This document shows, piece after piece, positions 8,437 through 16,083 of a stretch of DNA of 64,000 nucleotides; within the stretch, counting starts at the first letter, position 1; each line of letters starts with the position of its first letter. Made by a program: the position numbers and the translations under genes. The notes beneath the pieces were generated by a model. It was not told the origin of the DNA, did no database searches, and saw only the letters and a list, made by a program, of their open reading frames with translations. Source of the DNA: JABCPE02 sp963516675 (lineage in GTDB: Bacteria; Bacteroidota; Bacteroidia; Flavobacteriales; Weeksellaceae); contig CAUQBH010000004.1 of assembly GCA_963516675.1 (NCBI GenBank), positions 72,345-136,344 of the forward strand, written 5' to 3'.

Positions 8437-9000
8437 TCATTTCACAGGTTTATAATTATGTGGCAGATTTTCCCTTATATACTTATCTAGAAGGCGCCTA
8501 TTTTTCTCTAATTCACGAGGATATAAAACATTATTTTTCAATGCTTTATCACCATACTCTTCTATTGTACAGATAAACCTAGCTGGAACTCCAGCATAGA
8601 CAGTATTATCTGGCATAGATGAATTAAGTAAAGAGCCTGCTCCTAAAATACAATTATTTCCCATACTAGCACCTGGAAGGAAAATACAATTGTTTCCCAC
8701 AAAACAATTTTCTCCTATTCTGATTCTTCCAAAATTCCTAGCATCTTTGTATTTTTCCATACTTCGTATAACATACATTGCCCCATCATGAGTAATAAAA
8801 GAACATCCTGCGGTTATTTTAGTTTTACTTCCTATTTCCACCAAATAAGGTTCTGAACCAAAATCAGGAGTATCAATAAGTATAACACCTTTCCCGAGTT
8901 TCAATCCTCTTGATTTACAAACTTCAATATAGGCTTTATGATATATTTTCTTAAAAATTGTATGGATTTTAATAAAGATTCTATATAAATAATTTATCAT
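8437..9000 (-). CDS. Hexapeptide-repeat acyltransferase
   Basis: A 187-residue left-handed beta-helix protein. Imperfect hexapeptide repeats run from about residue 55 to 155 (GENCFVGNNCIFLPGASMG, then NNCILGAG), followed by the AGVPARFI segment typical of sugar O-acetyltransferases of the WbbJ/LacA group. A histidine in the SFITHDGAM region near 74 is the likely catalytic base. It probably acetylates a sugar of the glycan built by the operon. The ATG at 9000 overlaps the stop of the upstream GT4 gene (ATGA), a classic coupled pair. Confidence 0.85.
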   Translation of the reverse strand: MINYLYRIFIKIHTIFKKIYHKAYIEVCKSRGLKLGKGVILIDTPDFGSEPYLVEIGSKTKITAGCSFITHDGAMYVIRSMEKYKDARNFGRIRIGENCFVGNNCIFLPGASMGNNCILGAGSLLNSSMPDNTVYAGVPARFICTIEEYGDKALKNNVLYPRELEKNRRLLDKYIRENLPHNYKPVK

Positions 9001-10160
9001 TTTGTATATACTTTAGTGATGATACTTTCTACTTTATCAAATATTTTTTGATTGTCAAATTGCTTTTCTGAATCTTTTAGATTTTGTTGTATTTCTGCAA
9101 TGAGAGGTTTATTTGTTAGAAATTCTTTCATTCCTTTATAAATACTATCCACATCATAATCAACAATATACCCATTCTTCTTATGAGTTATCATCTCTGG
9201 AATTCCTCCCACATTAGTAGCTAAAATAGGTTTTTGAAGGATTAATGTTTCAGCTATAATAAGTGGCCAACCCTCAGACTCAGAAGGCATTACAAAAAAT
9301 TCTGCATTTTTCACATAAGGATAGGGATTCATTTTTGTACCCATAAGCTTGAAAGTACCCTCTACTCCATATTGTATTGATTTATCTTTCAATAACTTAT
9401 AATCCTCTCCATCTCCTATCAAAATAATTTGATGATGCATTCCCTCATTAATTAGTCTTTTATGAGCCTCCAAAAGGGTTCTTTGTCCTTTTCTAAAATG
9501 CAGTCTAGCAACAGATACAAAAGTAGGTACATTGCCAAAATCCACCGGAAATTCGTTTGATTTATCTTTTAACTCCTGAATAGGTATAGCATTCAAAACT
9601 ACCTCGCCTTCTGGTAGTTTCAGTTCTGGATACTTTTCTTTAAGGACATCCCTACACTGCTGCGAACCATAAATAATATAGTCAAACTGTTTCAGTTCAT
9701 TAAAAATCCTCTCTCTATGTGGAGTGAAAACATCTATTGTCAAGTCAGAATGCAACCAACCTATTTTTTTTGATTTTTTATTAGAAGAATTAATAACATC
9801 CGAAAACATCGTGTAGCCAGTCGCTATTTCTACATCAGCATCATTCTTTAAAATAAATTTATCTGGAATAATTGGAAATTTCCTAAACATCCATAATTTC
9901 ATCCCTCTCAAAACAAGCTGCAAAAAATTGACAACCTTATTTTTACAAAAGTCTTCTTTTCCTTTAGCTAAAACTTTAAATGGAATAAAACTAGGAATTT
10001 GATTTCTTAATTCCCCTTGAAATAAATTTAGACAGAGTGAAATATCAAATTTCTCTCTATCGAGATTATTCAGCATACTAAGTAGCACCTTTTCCACTCC
10101 TCCCATTTCCATAGAACGATGCCGAAAAAGAACTTTTATTTTTTTATTTGTATCACTCAT
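8997..10160 (-). CDS. Glycosyltransferase family 4, first gene of operon
   Basis: A 387-residue GT-B enzyme. The N-terminal domain carries MEMGGVEKVLLSML near 17-30; the donor domain has SVARLHFRKGQ near 220 and PSESEGWPLIIAETL near 300-315, containing the E-x7-E donor-binding pattern. It is the promoter-proximal gene of the seven-gene minus-strand operon running down to 4261. A possible -7 box (TAAATTTG) lies at 10230-10237 upstream, though without a clear TTG partner. Role in surface polysaccharide or lipopolysaccharide assembly is inferred from the operon. Confidence 0.88.
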   Translation of the reverse strand: MSDTNKKIKVLFRHRSMEMGGVEKVLLSMLNNLDREKFDISLCLNLFQGELRNQIPSFIPFKVLAKGKEDFCKNKVVNFLQLVLRGMKLWMFRKFPIIPDKFILKNDADVEIATGYTMFSDVINSSNKKSKKIGWLHSDLTIDVFTPHRERIFNELKQFDYIIYGSQQCRDVLKEKYPELKLPEGEVVLNAIPIQELKDKSNEFPVDFGNVPTFVSVARLHFRKGQRTLLEAHKRLINEGMHHQIILIGDGEDYKLLKDKSIQYGVEGTFKLMGTKMNPYPYVKNAEFFVMPSESEGWPLIIAETLILQKPILATNVGGIPEMITHKKNGYIVDYDVDSIYKGMKEFLTNKPLIAEIQQNLKDSEKQFDNQKIFDKVESIITKVYTK

Positions 10161-10404
10161 TATTTTTCTCTCAAAACAATATGAAATTCAAGGAAATATT
10201 TAAAACCTATCCTCCCTAATCTCACCGCACAAATTTAATAAATTTCTGGATAGTTCGCTTCTTTCTTTAAAACCCTTATTTCATTCGCTTTGGGAATAAT
10301 TATACTTTAAACTTTTTCACTTTCATTACAAATCAGACAAAAATGATTTATCTATTTCCAAATATATAATGTTATTTTCATCTTTTTTAACTTTGTATTA
10401 AAAT

Positions 10405-10890
10405 TTAAAAACCATAATCAGTTGTCATCTTTCCTTTGAAAATAGGTTTTTCTTCTGTGGGAATTAAGTGTAAGTCAAAAGTTTTACCTAAAATATCATC
10501 TATATAACTTACAATTATGAGGTGATACCAACCATTAGACACCGCAAATGACAGACTTTTGTTTTCAGTGAACCTTGTAATATCTGATAAATAACCTATT
10601 CCTATCACCTTTATTTCTCCAGAGACCACCTGTAAAACCCATCCCTGAGAAATTACTTTATAATTAACAGGAAGTTTTTCAAGGATTTTAAAAGCATAAT
10701 CATCAGCCATTACTCCTATGATAGGAACAACTATTCCTTCTTGAGTAATGTTATCACCATGCTGTGTTTCCGTAAAATATGCAAGCACATTTTTATCATT
10801 AAGATGATAACGATACAGATATTCCTGCATCAGCTGAGGCTCATAAATAGCAAAACCTTCTAATTCCGCAAAAATCTTCTCAGTATTCAT
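10405..10890 (-). CDS. Hypothetical protein, probable immunity gene
   Basis: A 161-residue soluble protein that I do not recognise. The first 35 residues are helical, the rest is beta-rich (for example GWVLQVVSGEIKVIGIGYL near 85-103), and it ends in KMTTDYGF. No signal peptide and no catalytic motif. It lies 39 bp downstream of a SUKH gene on the same strand, which suggests it belongs to the second immunity cluster. About 245 bp separate it from the polysaccharide operon, where I see only a possible -7 box for that operon. Confidence 0.5.
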   Translation of the reverse strand: MNTEKIFAELEGFAIYEPQLMQEYLYRYHLNDKNVLAYFTETQHGDNITQEGIVVPIIGVMADDYAFKILEKLPVNYKVISQGWVLQVVSGEIKVIGIGYLSDITRFTENKSLSFAVSNGWYHLIIVSYIDDILGKTFDLHLIPTEEKPIFKGKMTTDYGF

Positions 10891-10929
10891 TGATTTACTT
10901 GATTTAAAGAAAATATATGATTAAAACCT

Positions 10930-11793
10930 TTATTCAGTATCTTTTATCCAATCATAAAAACCACTTTCTCGCAATTTAGCTTCATACTCTTGAATAGCCT
11001 GTTCATCGTAATTTTCTCTTTGGATGAACTTTTCCTTTCCAAAATAAACATCCATTGGGTTCAGTCCATAGAGTTGAGCGATGAGTGATGCTAAGTTCAT
11101 ACCAGAGTAATGCTCATAAAGCACATAAGTCATCAGCCTAAAATCTGTTTCCTCTATCTTAGGAAAAGCCTTTTTGATAAACTGAAGTGATTTCTCAAAC
11201 CATACTTTTTCAGGAGCTACTACCTCATTCAGCCAGTCGGTATACCACATCTCAAAGGTGAGTTTTTCTCCTTTTTCATTAAACTCAGGCGACAGTCCGC
11301 CATAATCCTGACGACTATCGAGCCATATATAGCCTTTTTCCTTACCATTCACCACCAAAAGATAAGAAGCTCCGTGCCCTATATGGCATATTTGCAAGCA
11401 ACCGCTGATGCGCTTTGTATCCATATAGGCTTCCACCTGCTCTGGCGTAGGGCGTTCACCTCCATCCCAATCAATACTATTAAGCCATTCCTCTTCATTC
11501 CAAGCTTCAGTGTAAGGGAAAGGCGTAGAGAGGTCTATAGTCCGGTCTCTCCACATCAAATCTTCTGTTGCTTCTTTAAGGGAACGCAGTCCGTAATCGG
11601 GACCCACACAGCCATTGGCGATTTGGGTAATGAAGGTGCGGTAATCCGCAGGGAAAGTGATATGATTTTCTTTCTCTATTTGGGCTACTTTTTCTTCTTT
11701 CAGCACAGGATTTATATACACTTCTCTGTGTTTTTTTAGCTGAGGAAATTCCAAAAGTATTTGCAATTTCTTTTTAATTTCTTCTATATTCAT
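10930..11793 (-). CDS. SMI1/KNR4 (SUKH-1) family protein
   Basis: A 287-residue protein with a clear SUKH-1 domain in its first 190 residues: ITFPADYRTFITQIANG near 45-60, GPDYGLRSL near 64-72, then GCLQICHIGHGASYLLVVNG near 130-150 and an aromatic IWLDSRQDYGGLSPEF segment. About 95 extra helical residues follow. SUKH-1 proteins are standard immunity proteins of bacterial polymorphic toxin systems and act in the cytosol. It is flanked by unrecognised small genes, with no toxin nearby. Base composition is higher in GC than its neighbours, which may indicate separate acquisition. Confidence 0.85.
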   Translation of the reverse strand: MNIEEIKKKLQILLEFPQLKKHREVYINPVLKEEKVAQIEKENHITFPADYRTFITQIANGCVGPDYGLRSLKEATEDLMWRDRTIDLSTPFPYTEAWNEEEWLNSIDWDGGERPTPEQVEAYMDTKRISGCLQICHIGHGASYLLVVNGKEKGYIWLDSRQDYGGLSPEFNEKGEKLTFEMWYTDWLNEVVAPEKVWFEKSLQFIKKAFPKIEETDFRLMTYVLYEHYSGMNLASLIAQLYGLNPMDVYFGKEKFIQRENYDEQAIQEYEAKLRESGFYDWIKDTE

Positions 11794-11881
11794 GTTTTAA
11801 TTATCACTAATTTCCAAATCTTAGTTTTTACAATGCTCAATTGTGCAAATGGTGTTCTCTGTTTTTAAAATTACCAAATAT

Positions 11882-12517
11882 TTATCTTAATTTCTCTATA
11901 TCAAAATATTCACTTTTGATGTTGTTTTTATAGTCAAGTAAATATAAGAAATCATCATAACGCTTAGGACAACGGATAAAGTTATGAGAGGTATTTATAT
12001 CAATCATTTTATCTGCTGTTTTCCAGTCCTTTTTAGGGGGATAAGTTTCTGTAATAGTAACAGAAGCCCTATTATCTAAAGCGAAATCTATTGAGGTACA
12101 AGTATTTTTACGAGGAGTAAAAGTCTTATTTGTTATTCCCTGTAAAAATAAATCGTTATTCTCGAAATAAACAATTTTTTCTGATTTAAAATATTCGTAC
12201 CCATCAACACGATCATATCGCAAGAATAAAGGAAACATATACTTACCTTGATATGAGTCTATAAACTTAATATTTATAGTCCGAGGGTACACTTCTATAA
12301 AGGCAAATATTCCCTCGTCCTTAAAAATAGTCATTACATAATATTCATTGTTTTCAAAGGCATATTTAGCCCATTCTTCTGCATTTGTAAGATATTTTTT
12401 TTGTTCTTTGTTAGGTTTGCAATTAAGCCAAATATCTATGATGTTTTGTAATGTATCTTCTTCAGACATCACCTCTTGCTTTAGCTCATTAAATTGTAAA
12501 TACTCTATTCTGTACAT
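11882..12517 (-). CDS. Hypothetical protein in immunity cluster
   Basis: A 211-residue soluble protein that I do not recognise. It is rich in aromatic and charged residues with a likely alternating beta core (YYVMTIFKDEGIFAFIEVYPR near 80-100) and has no signal peptide. It lies 26 bp downstream of the Imm17-like gene and 88 bp upstream of the SUKH gene, all on the minus strand, so it is probably part of one immunity cluster. AT-rich like the host. Function is not assignable from sequence. Confidence 0.5.
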   Translation of the reverse strand: MYRIEYLQFNELKQEVMSEEDTLQNIIDIWLNCKPNKEQKKYLTNAEEWAKYAFENNEYYVMTIFKDEGIFAFIEVYPRTINIKFIDSYQGKYMFPLFLRYDRVDGYEYFKSEKIVYFENNDLFLQGITNKTFTPRKNTCTSIDFALDNRASVTITETYPPKKDWKTADKMIDINTSHNFIRCPKRYDDFLYLLDYKNNIKSEYFDIEKLR

Positions 12518-12543
12518 TTTAAACTTTAAAATTGATTAAATTT

Positions 12544-12825
12544 TCACTTCCATTCACTGTAAATTTGATACATAAAATACAGCCCTATTCCCATAAAAAA
12601 CAACCCGCCTAAAAATCCTATAAAACGAGCAGTATCCCTCCCCATATAGCGGCTTATCTGCCCCATAGTCCAGTTGTTTTGATAATGTTCATCAGGTTCA
12701 TACAGCCAATCCCAGTCCTTTACTGCTCCCAAAACCAAACAAACCCCAAAGACAAAAGACATAAGCGAAAGCACTCCCCCAAATGCTAAAGGATTTTCTT
12801 TTATCCAATTTTTCAGCTCTTCCAT
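12544..12825 (-). CDS. Imm17-like two-helix membrane protein
   Basis: A 93-residue protein with two transmembrane segments (about residues 13-33 and 65-88) joined by a charged loop ending in MGRDTARFIGFLGG. This arrangement and the arginine-containing RDTAR lead into the second helix fit the Imm17 family, small membrane immunity proteins associated with polymorphic toxins in Bacteroidota. It is the first gene of the second immunity cluster and lies just past the dapD terminator. Family assignment is probable, target toxin unknown. Confidence 0.65.
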   Translation of the reverse strand: MEELKNWIKENPLAFGGVLSLMSFVFGVCLVLGAVKDWDWLYEPDEHYQNNWTMGQISRYMGRDTARFIGFLGGLFFMGIGLYFMYQIYSEWK

Positions 12826-12846
12826 GTTCTCCCTATTTTTAACAAA

Positions 12847-12870
12847 AAAGCGCCCTAATTAGAGCGCTTT
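12847..12870 (-). terminator. Rho-independent terminator of dapD
   Basis: On the minus strand AAAGCGC pairs with GCGCTTT around a palindromic CTAATTAG core, followed by a short T run. It sits 8 bp after the dapD stop and before the Imm17-like gene. Confidence 0.85.
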
Positions 12871-12877
12871 AAATATA

Positions 12878-13690
12878 TTATACAGAAACATTATTTTCTC
12901 TAAGAGCATCATTCAGAGATGTTTTCTTATCCGTAGATTCCTTTCTCTTACCAATAATCAAAGCACATGGTACCTGATATTCCCCTGCTGGAAATTTTTT
13001 AGTATAGCTCCCTGGTATCACTACCGAACGAGCTGGAACTCTGCCTTTTAGCTCCACAGGTTCATTCCCTGTCACATCTATAATTTTAGTAGATGCTGTA
13101 AGAACTACATTCGCTCCCAAAACTGCTTCTTTTTCCACACGAACCCCCTCTACTACTATACATCTAGAACCCACAAAGACATCATCTTCTATAATCACAG
13201 GAGCAGCCTGTAATGGCTCTAAAACTCCACCAATACCTACTCCTCCGCTTAGATGCACATTTTTACCAATCTGAGCGCAACTACCTACTGTAGCCCATGT
13301 ATCAACCATAGTTCCGCTGTCTACATACGCACCAATATTTACATAAGAAGGCATCAAAATAGCCCTCGAAGCGATAAAAGCTCCCTCTCTTGCCACTGCA
13401 TGAGGAACAACACGAACCCCCTTCTCTGCATAGTTTTTCTTTAATGGAATTTTGTCATGAAACTCAAAAGGTCCTACCTCTATCGTTTTCATCTGCTGGA
13501 TAGGGAAATACATCACCACCGCTTTTTTCACCCATTCATTCACCTGCCATCCATCAGAAACAGGCTCTGCTACTCTTATTTTCCCTAAATCCAATTCACG
13601 GATTACAGAGCGAACAGCCTCCTGATAATCAGCTTGTTTTAGTAATTCTCTATTTTCCCAAGCTTCTTCTATTTTTTGTTGTAAACTCAT
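12878..13690 (-). CDS. dapD: 2,3,4,5-tetrahydropyridine-2,6-dicarboxylate N-succinyltransferase
   Basis: A 270-residue cytosolic left-handed beta-helix enzyme that succinylates tetrahydrodipicolinate in the succinylase branch of lysine/diaminopimelate synthesis. The start is MSLQQKIEEAW at 13690; an upstream ATG at 13732 would add an unlikely hydrophobic leader. Family signatures are clear: GVRVVPHAVAREGAF, MPSYVNIGAYVDSGTMVDTW (split here only for length) near 130, GSCAQIGKNVHLSGGVGIGG near 155, and EDDVFVGSRC near 180. It follows the NlpC/P60 gene by 45 bp and is closed by the terminator at 12847-12870, so the two form an operon. Confidence 0.96.
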   Translation of the reverse strand: MSLQQKIEEAWENRELLKQADYQEAVRSVIRELDLGKIRVAEPVSDGWQVNEWVKKAVVMYFPIQQMKTIEVGPFEFHDKIPLKKNYAEKGVRVVPHAVAREGAFIASRAILMPSYVNIGAYVDSGTMVDTWATVGSCAQIGKNVHLSGGVGIGGVLEPLQAAPVIIEDDVFVGSRCIVVEGVRVEKEAVLGANVVLTASTKIIDVTGNEPVELKGRVPARSVVIPGSYTKKFPAGEYQVPCALIIGKRKESTDKKTSLNDALRENNVSV

Positions 13691-13735
13691 TTTTATATTA
13701 CTATTAAATTTTATAAATTCAAAAAAAATCACATT

Positions 13736-14299
13736 TTAAAGAACCCTTCTCGCGAAAAGAAACGCCTTATCCCAATAAGCCTCTTCCAGTGAAGAAATAA
13801 TCACACCTTTACTCGTAGATGCATGGATAAATTTAATTTCTCCATCATCTGTTATCGTATGAACTATCCCCACATGAGAAACCCTTTTCCCACCAGCCGT
13901 AGCAAAGAACAATAAATCACCATGTTTTACATTTTCTATATTGATTCCTACACCTTCTTTAGCTTGGTCAGCAGAGCGTCTGGTAAGTTTAATATCATTT
14001 TCCGCAAAAACAGTATTCACAAATCCTGAGCAGTCAAATCCAGAATAAGTCATCCCTCCCGCTCTATAAGGAGCTCCAAGGTATTTCTCTGCATCAGAAA
14101 GGATGTTTGCTGCTTTGGCATTAGGTCCCTCCTTTGAAGATTTTTTATTTTTTGATTTTGATGGCTTTTCATTATTTGTATTATATGAATAAGAATTGTT
14201 ATTAGAAATATTTTTATTTCCATAAACTCTAGCTGGCTGAGATGCTCCACATGACCACAAAGAAAATGTAACCACAACTAATAATACGGTTTTTTTCAT
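13736..14299 (-). CDS. NlpC/P60 family cell-wall peptidase, lipoprotein
   Basis: A 187-residue lipoprotein: signal MKKTVLLVVVTFSLWSC with the lipobox cysteine at 17, then an Asn/Ser/Lys-rich linker to about 60, then an NlpC/P60 domain. The catalytic triad is visible as C90 (GFDCSGF), H142 (SHVGIV) and H159 (FIHAS). Such enzymes cut peptidoglycan stem peptides, typically D-Glu-mDAP bonds, in the periplasm. It lies upstream of dapD, which makes the mDAP precursor, so the operon joins mDAP synthesis and wall turnover. A well-formed promoter is present at 14323-14353. Confidence 0.9.
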   Translation of the reverse strand: MKKTVLLVVVTFSLWSCGASQPARVYGNKNISNNNSYSYNTNNEKPSKSKNKKSSKEGPNAKAANILSDAEKYLGAPYRAGGMTYSGFDCSGFVNTVFAENDIKLTRRSADQAKEGVGINIENVKHGDLLFFATAGGKRVSHVGIVHTITDDGEIKFIHASTSKGVIISSLEEAYWDKAFLFARRVL

Positions 14300-14322
14300 C
14301 GAATAAAATTTTTGCTAAACGC

Positions 14323-14353
14323 CAAAGATAGTAAAAAATAAGCGAATTCACAA
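14323..14353 (-). promoter_or_regulatory. Promoter of NlpC/P60-dapD operon
   Basis: On the minus strand TTG (14351-14353) and TATCTTTG (14323-14330) are 20 bp apart, a full match to the TTG-N17-23-TAnnTTTG promoter of Bacteroidota. The -7 box is 23 bp before the start codon. Confidence 0.7.
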
Positions 14354-14454
14354 AAGAAAACAATACATTTTGCAGAAAAAATGTTTTTAGGTGTAACCTT
14401 TATGATAATCCCATCGTATATGTAATTAGTAAATTACAAAATACTATTTATCAA

Positions 14455-15321
14455 ATGAGACAACTAAAAATTACCAAACAGGTAACCAACAGAGAGACCG
14501 CATCTTTGGACAAATACTTACAAGAAATCGGTAAAGTAGAACTTATCACTGCCGATGAAGAGGTTATTTTAGCCCAAAAAATCAGGTCTGGAGACAAGGT
14601 TGCTTTGGAAAAACTCATCAAAGCCAATCTTCGTTTCGTGGTTTCTGTTTCTAAACAATATCAAAACCAAGGACTTTCATTGCCAGACTTAATAAACGAA
14701 GGAAATTTAGGGCTAATGAAAGCTGCGAAAAGATACGATGAAACCAGAGGATTCAAATTCATTTCTTATGCTGTATGGTGGATTAGACAATCTATTCTGC
14801 AAGCTTTAGCTGAGCAGTCTAGAATCGTAAGACTTCCTCTAAATAAAATAGGCTCTATCAATAAAATCAACAAAGCCTATGCGGAATTGGAACAAATCAA
14901 CGAAAGACCGCCATCTCCAGAAGAACTAGCCGAAGTATTGGATATGAGCGAGGAGGACATCAAAGAATCTATGAAAAACTCTGGAAGACACCTATCTATG
15001 GACGCTCCGCTAGTAGAAGGTGAAGATTCTAACCTATATGATGTCTTGCGTTCTGGCGAGTCCCCAAGCCCAGATAAAGAACTGATGCTGGAATCTCTAC
15101 AAATAGAAATAGAGAGAGCCTTGCAGACCCTTACACCGAGAGAAGCCGATTTAGTAAGACTTTATTTCGGGTTAAATGGTAAACATCCTATGACCTTGGA
15201 GGAAATAGGTGAGACTTTTGATTTAACGAGAGAGAGAGTTCGACAAATCAAAGAAAAAGCCATTAAAAGGCTGAAACACAACAGTAGAAGTAAAATTTTA
15301 AAATCCTATTTAGGGAAATAA
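14455..15321 (+). CDS. rpoD: Primary RNA polymerase sigma factor (sigma-70/SigA)
   Basis: A 288-residue group 1 sigma factor. Region 1.2 covers about residues 15-50, region 2 has LIKANLRFVVSVSKQYQNQG, LPDLINEGNLGLMKAAKRYD and FISYAVWWIRQSI (near 57-125), region 3 follows, and region 4 has TLEEIGETFDLTRERVRQI near 245-263. The short length without region 1.1 is the usual state in Bacteroidota. It directs RNA polymerase to TTG/TAnnTTTG promoters such as those seen in this window. It is transcribed divergently from the NlpC/P60 gene and closed by a strong terminator. Confidence 0.96.
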   Translation: MRQLKITKQVTNRETASLDKYLQEIGKVELITADEEVILAQKIRSGDKVALEKLIKANLRFVVSVSKQYQNQGLSLPDLINEGNLGLMKAAKRYDETRGFKFISYAVWWIRQSILQALAEQSRIVRLPLNKIGSINKINKAYAELEQINERPPSPEELAEVLDMSEEDIKESMKNSGRHLSMDAPLVEGEDSNLYDVLRSGESPSPDKELMLESLQIEIERALQTLTPREADLVRLYFGLNGKHPMTLEEIGETFDLTRERVRQIKEKAIKRLKHNSRSKILKSYLGK

Positions 15322-15324
15322 CAG

Positions 15325-15353
15325 AAAAAGCAGTGAAATTTTCACTGCTTTTT
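15325..15353 (+). terminator. Terminator of rpoD
   Basis: A long perfect stem (AAAAAGCAGTGAAA with its complement) followed by T-rich DNA, 4 bp after the rpoD stop. Confidence 0.9.
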
Positions 15354-15435
15354 ATTTTTAATAAATTGATTTAAAATGAATTACATAAAATTTCATTTTT
15401 TTTAAAAATAATTTTTCTTAGCATATGATTTATAT

Positions 15436-15443
15436 TATATTTG
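15436..15443 (+). promoter_or_regulatory. -7 promoter box (TATATTTG)
   Basis: A perfect TAnnTTTG match 42 bp before the pRiA4b-family start. No clear TTG was found at 17-23 bp upstream. Confidence 0.5.
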
Positions 15444-15484
15444 CATCTTAAATTTTAAATAAAAACAGAAGAACAAAAGAATTT

Positions 15485-16066
15485 ATGATTTACAAAGTAC
15501 GAGTTATTTTAGATGCAAAGGAGCAGATTTTTAGAGACATTGAGATTAGAGAAAAACAAACTCTTTGGAATCTGCATTTAGGGATTAAGAGTGCTTTCAG
15601 CCTTCAGGGTGAGGAGCTTTCTTCTTTTTACTATTCTGATGACAGCTGGTCTGAGGGGGCAGCAGTTCCTTTAGAAGATATGTCTGATGATGGAGATGGA
15701 GACACGATGTCTGATGTGTACATGAATGAGGCATTTCCAGAAATTGGAAGTAAAATGCATTTTAAATACGGGCTTTTAGACCTTTGGGAATTTTTTTGTG
15801 AACTTTTGGAAATCACAGATGAGAAAAACTCTGTAAATTATCCTATTACAGTATTCCGTTTTGGGAATGTTCCTCTAAAAGCTCCAAGTAAAAATGGTAG
15901 CTCTGCCACTACAAAGAAACAACAATCAAACATCGCTGTGGATGACTTTGATTTATTAGAAGAAGAGGATTTCAGTTCTGAATTTGAAGACGGCTATGAT
16001 GAAGAAGATGATTTCTCTAATGACTACTATGATGAGGGAGTAGATGAAGAGGACGACTACAAATAG
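15485..16066 (+). CDS. Plasmid pRiA4b ORF-3-like (IS1096-passenger/TnpR-like) family protein
   Basis: A 193-residue protein. Residues 1-130 fit the pRiA4b ORF-3-like fold: a beta-grasp-like start (MIYKVRVILDA), the helix TLWNLHLGIKSAFSL and the FYYSDDSW segment. The last 50 residues are strongly acidic (runs of E and D with Y), suggesting a disordered tail. The biochemical role of the family is not established. It is followed at 17 bp by the DUF4369/thioredoxin-like lipoprotein gene, probably on one transcript from the box at 15436. No sign of an adjacent mobile element, despite the family name. Confidence 0.8.
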   Translation: MIYKVRVILDAKEQIFRDIEIREKQTLWNLHLGIKSAFSLQGEELSSFYYSDDSWSEGAAVPLEDMSDDGDGDTMSDVYMNEAFPEIGSKMHFKYGLLDLWEFFCELLEITDEKNSVNYPITVFRFGNVPLKAPSKNGSSATTKKQQSNIAVDDFDLLEEEDFSSEFEDGYDEEDDFSNDYYDEGVDEEDDYK

Positions 16067-16083
16067 TTAAAAACCAGCATATT

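Noticed and set aside
15485..16066. Insertion-sequence remnant suggested by the pRiA4b/IS1096 family name
   Set aside because: No terminal inverted repeats, target duplication or transposase nearby; the family is common as a chromosomal gene in this group.
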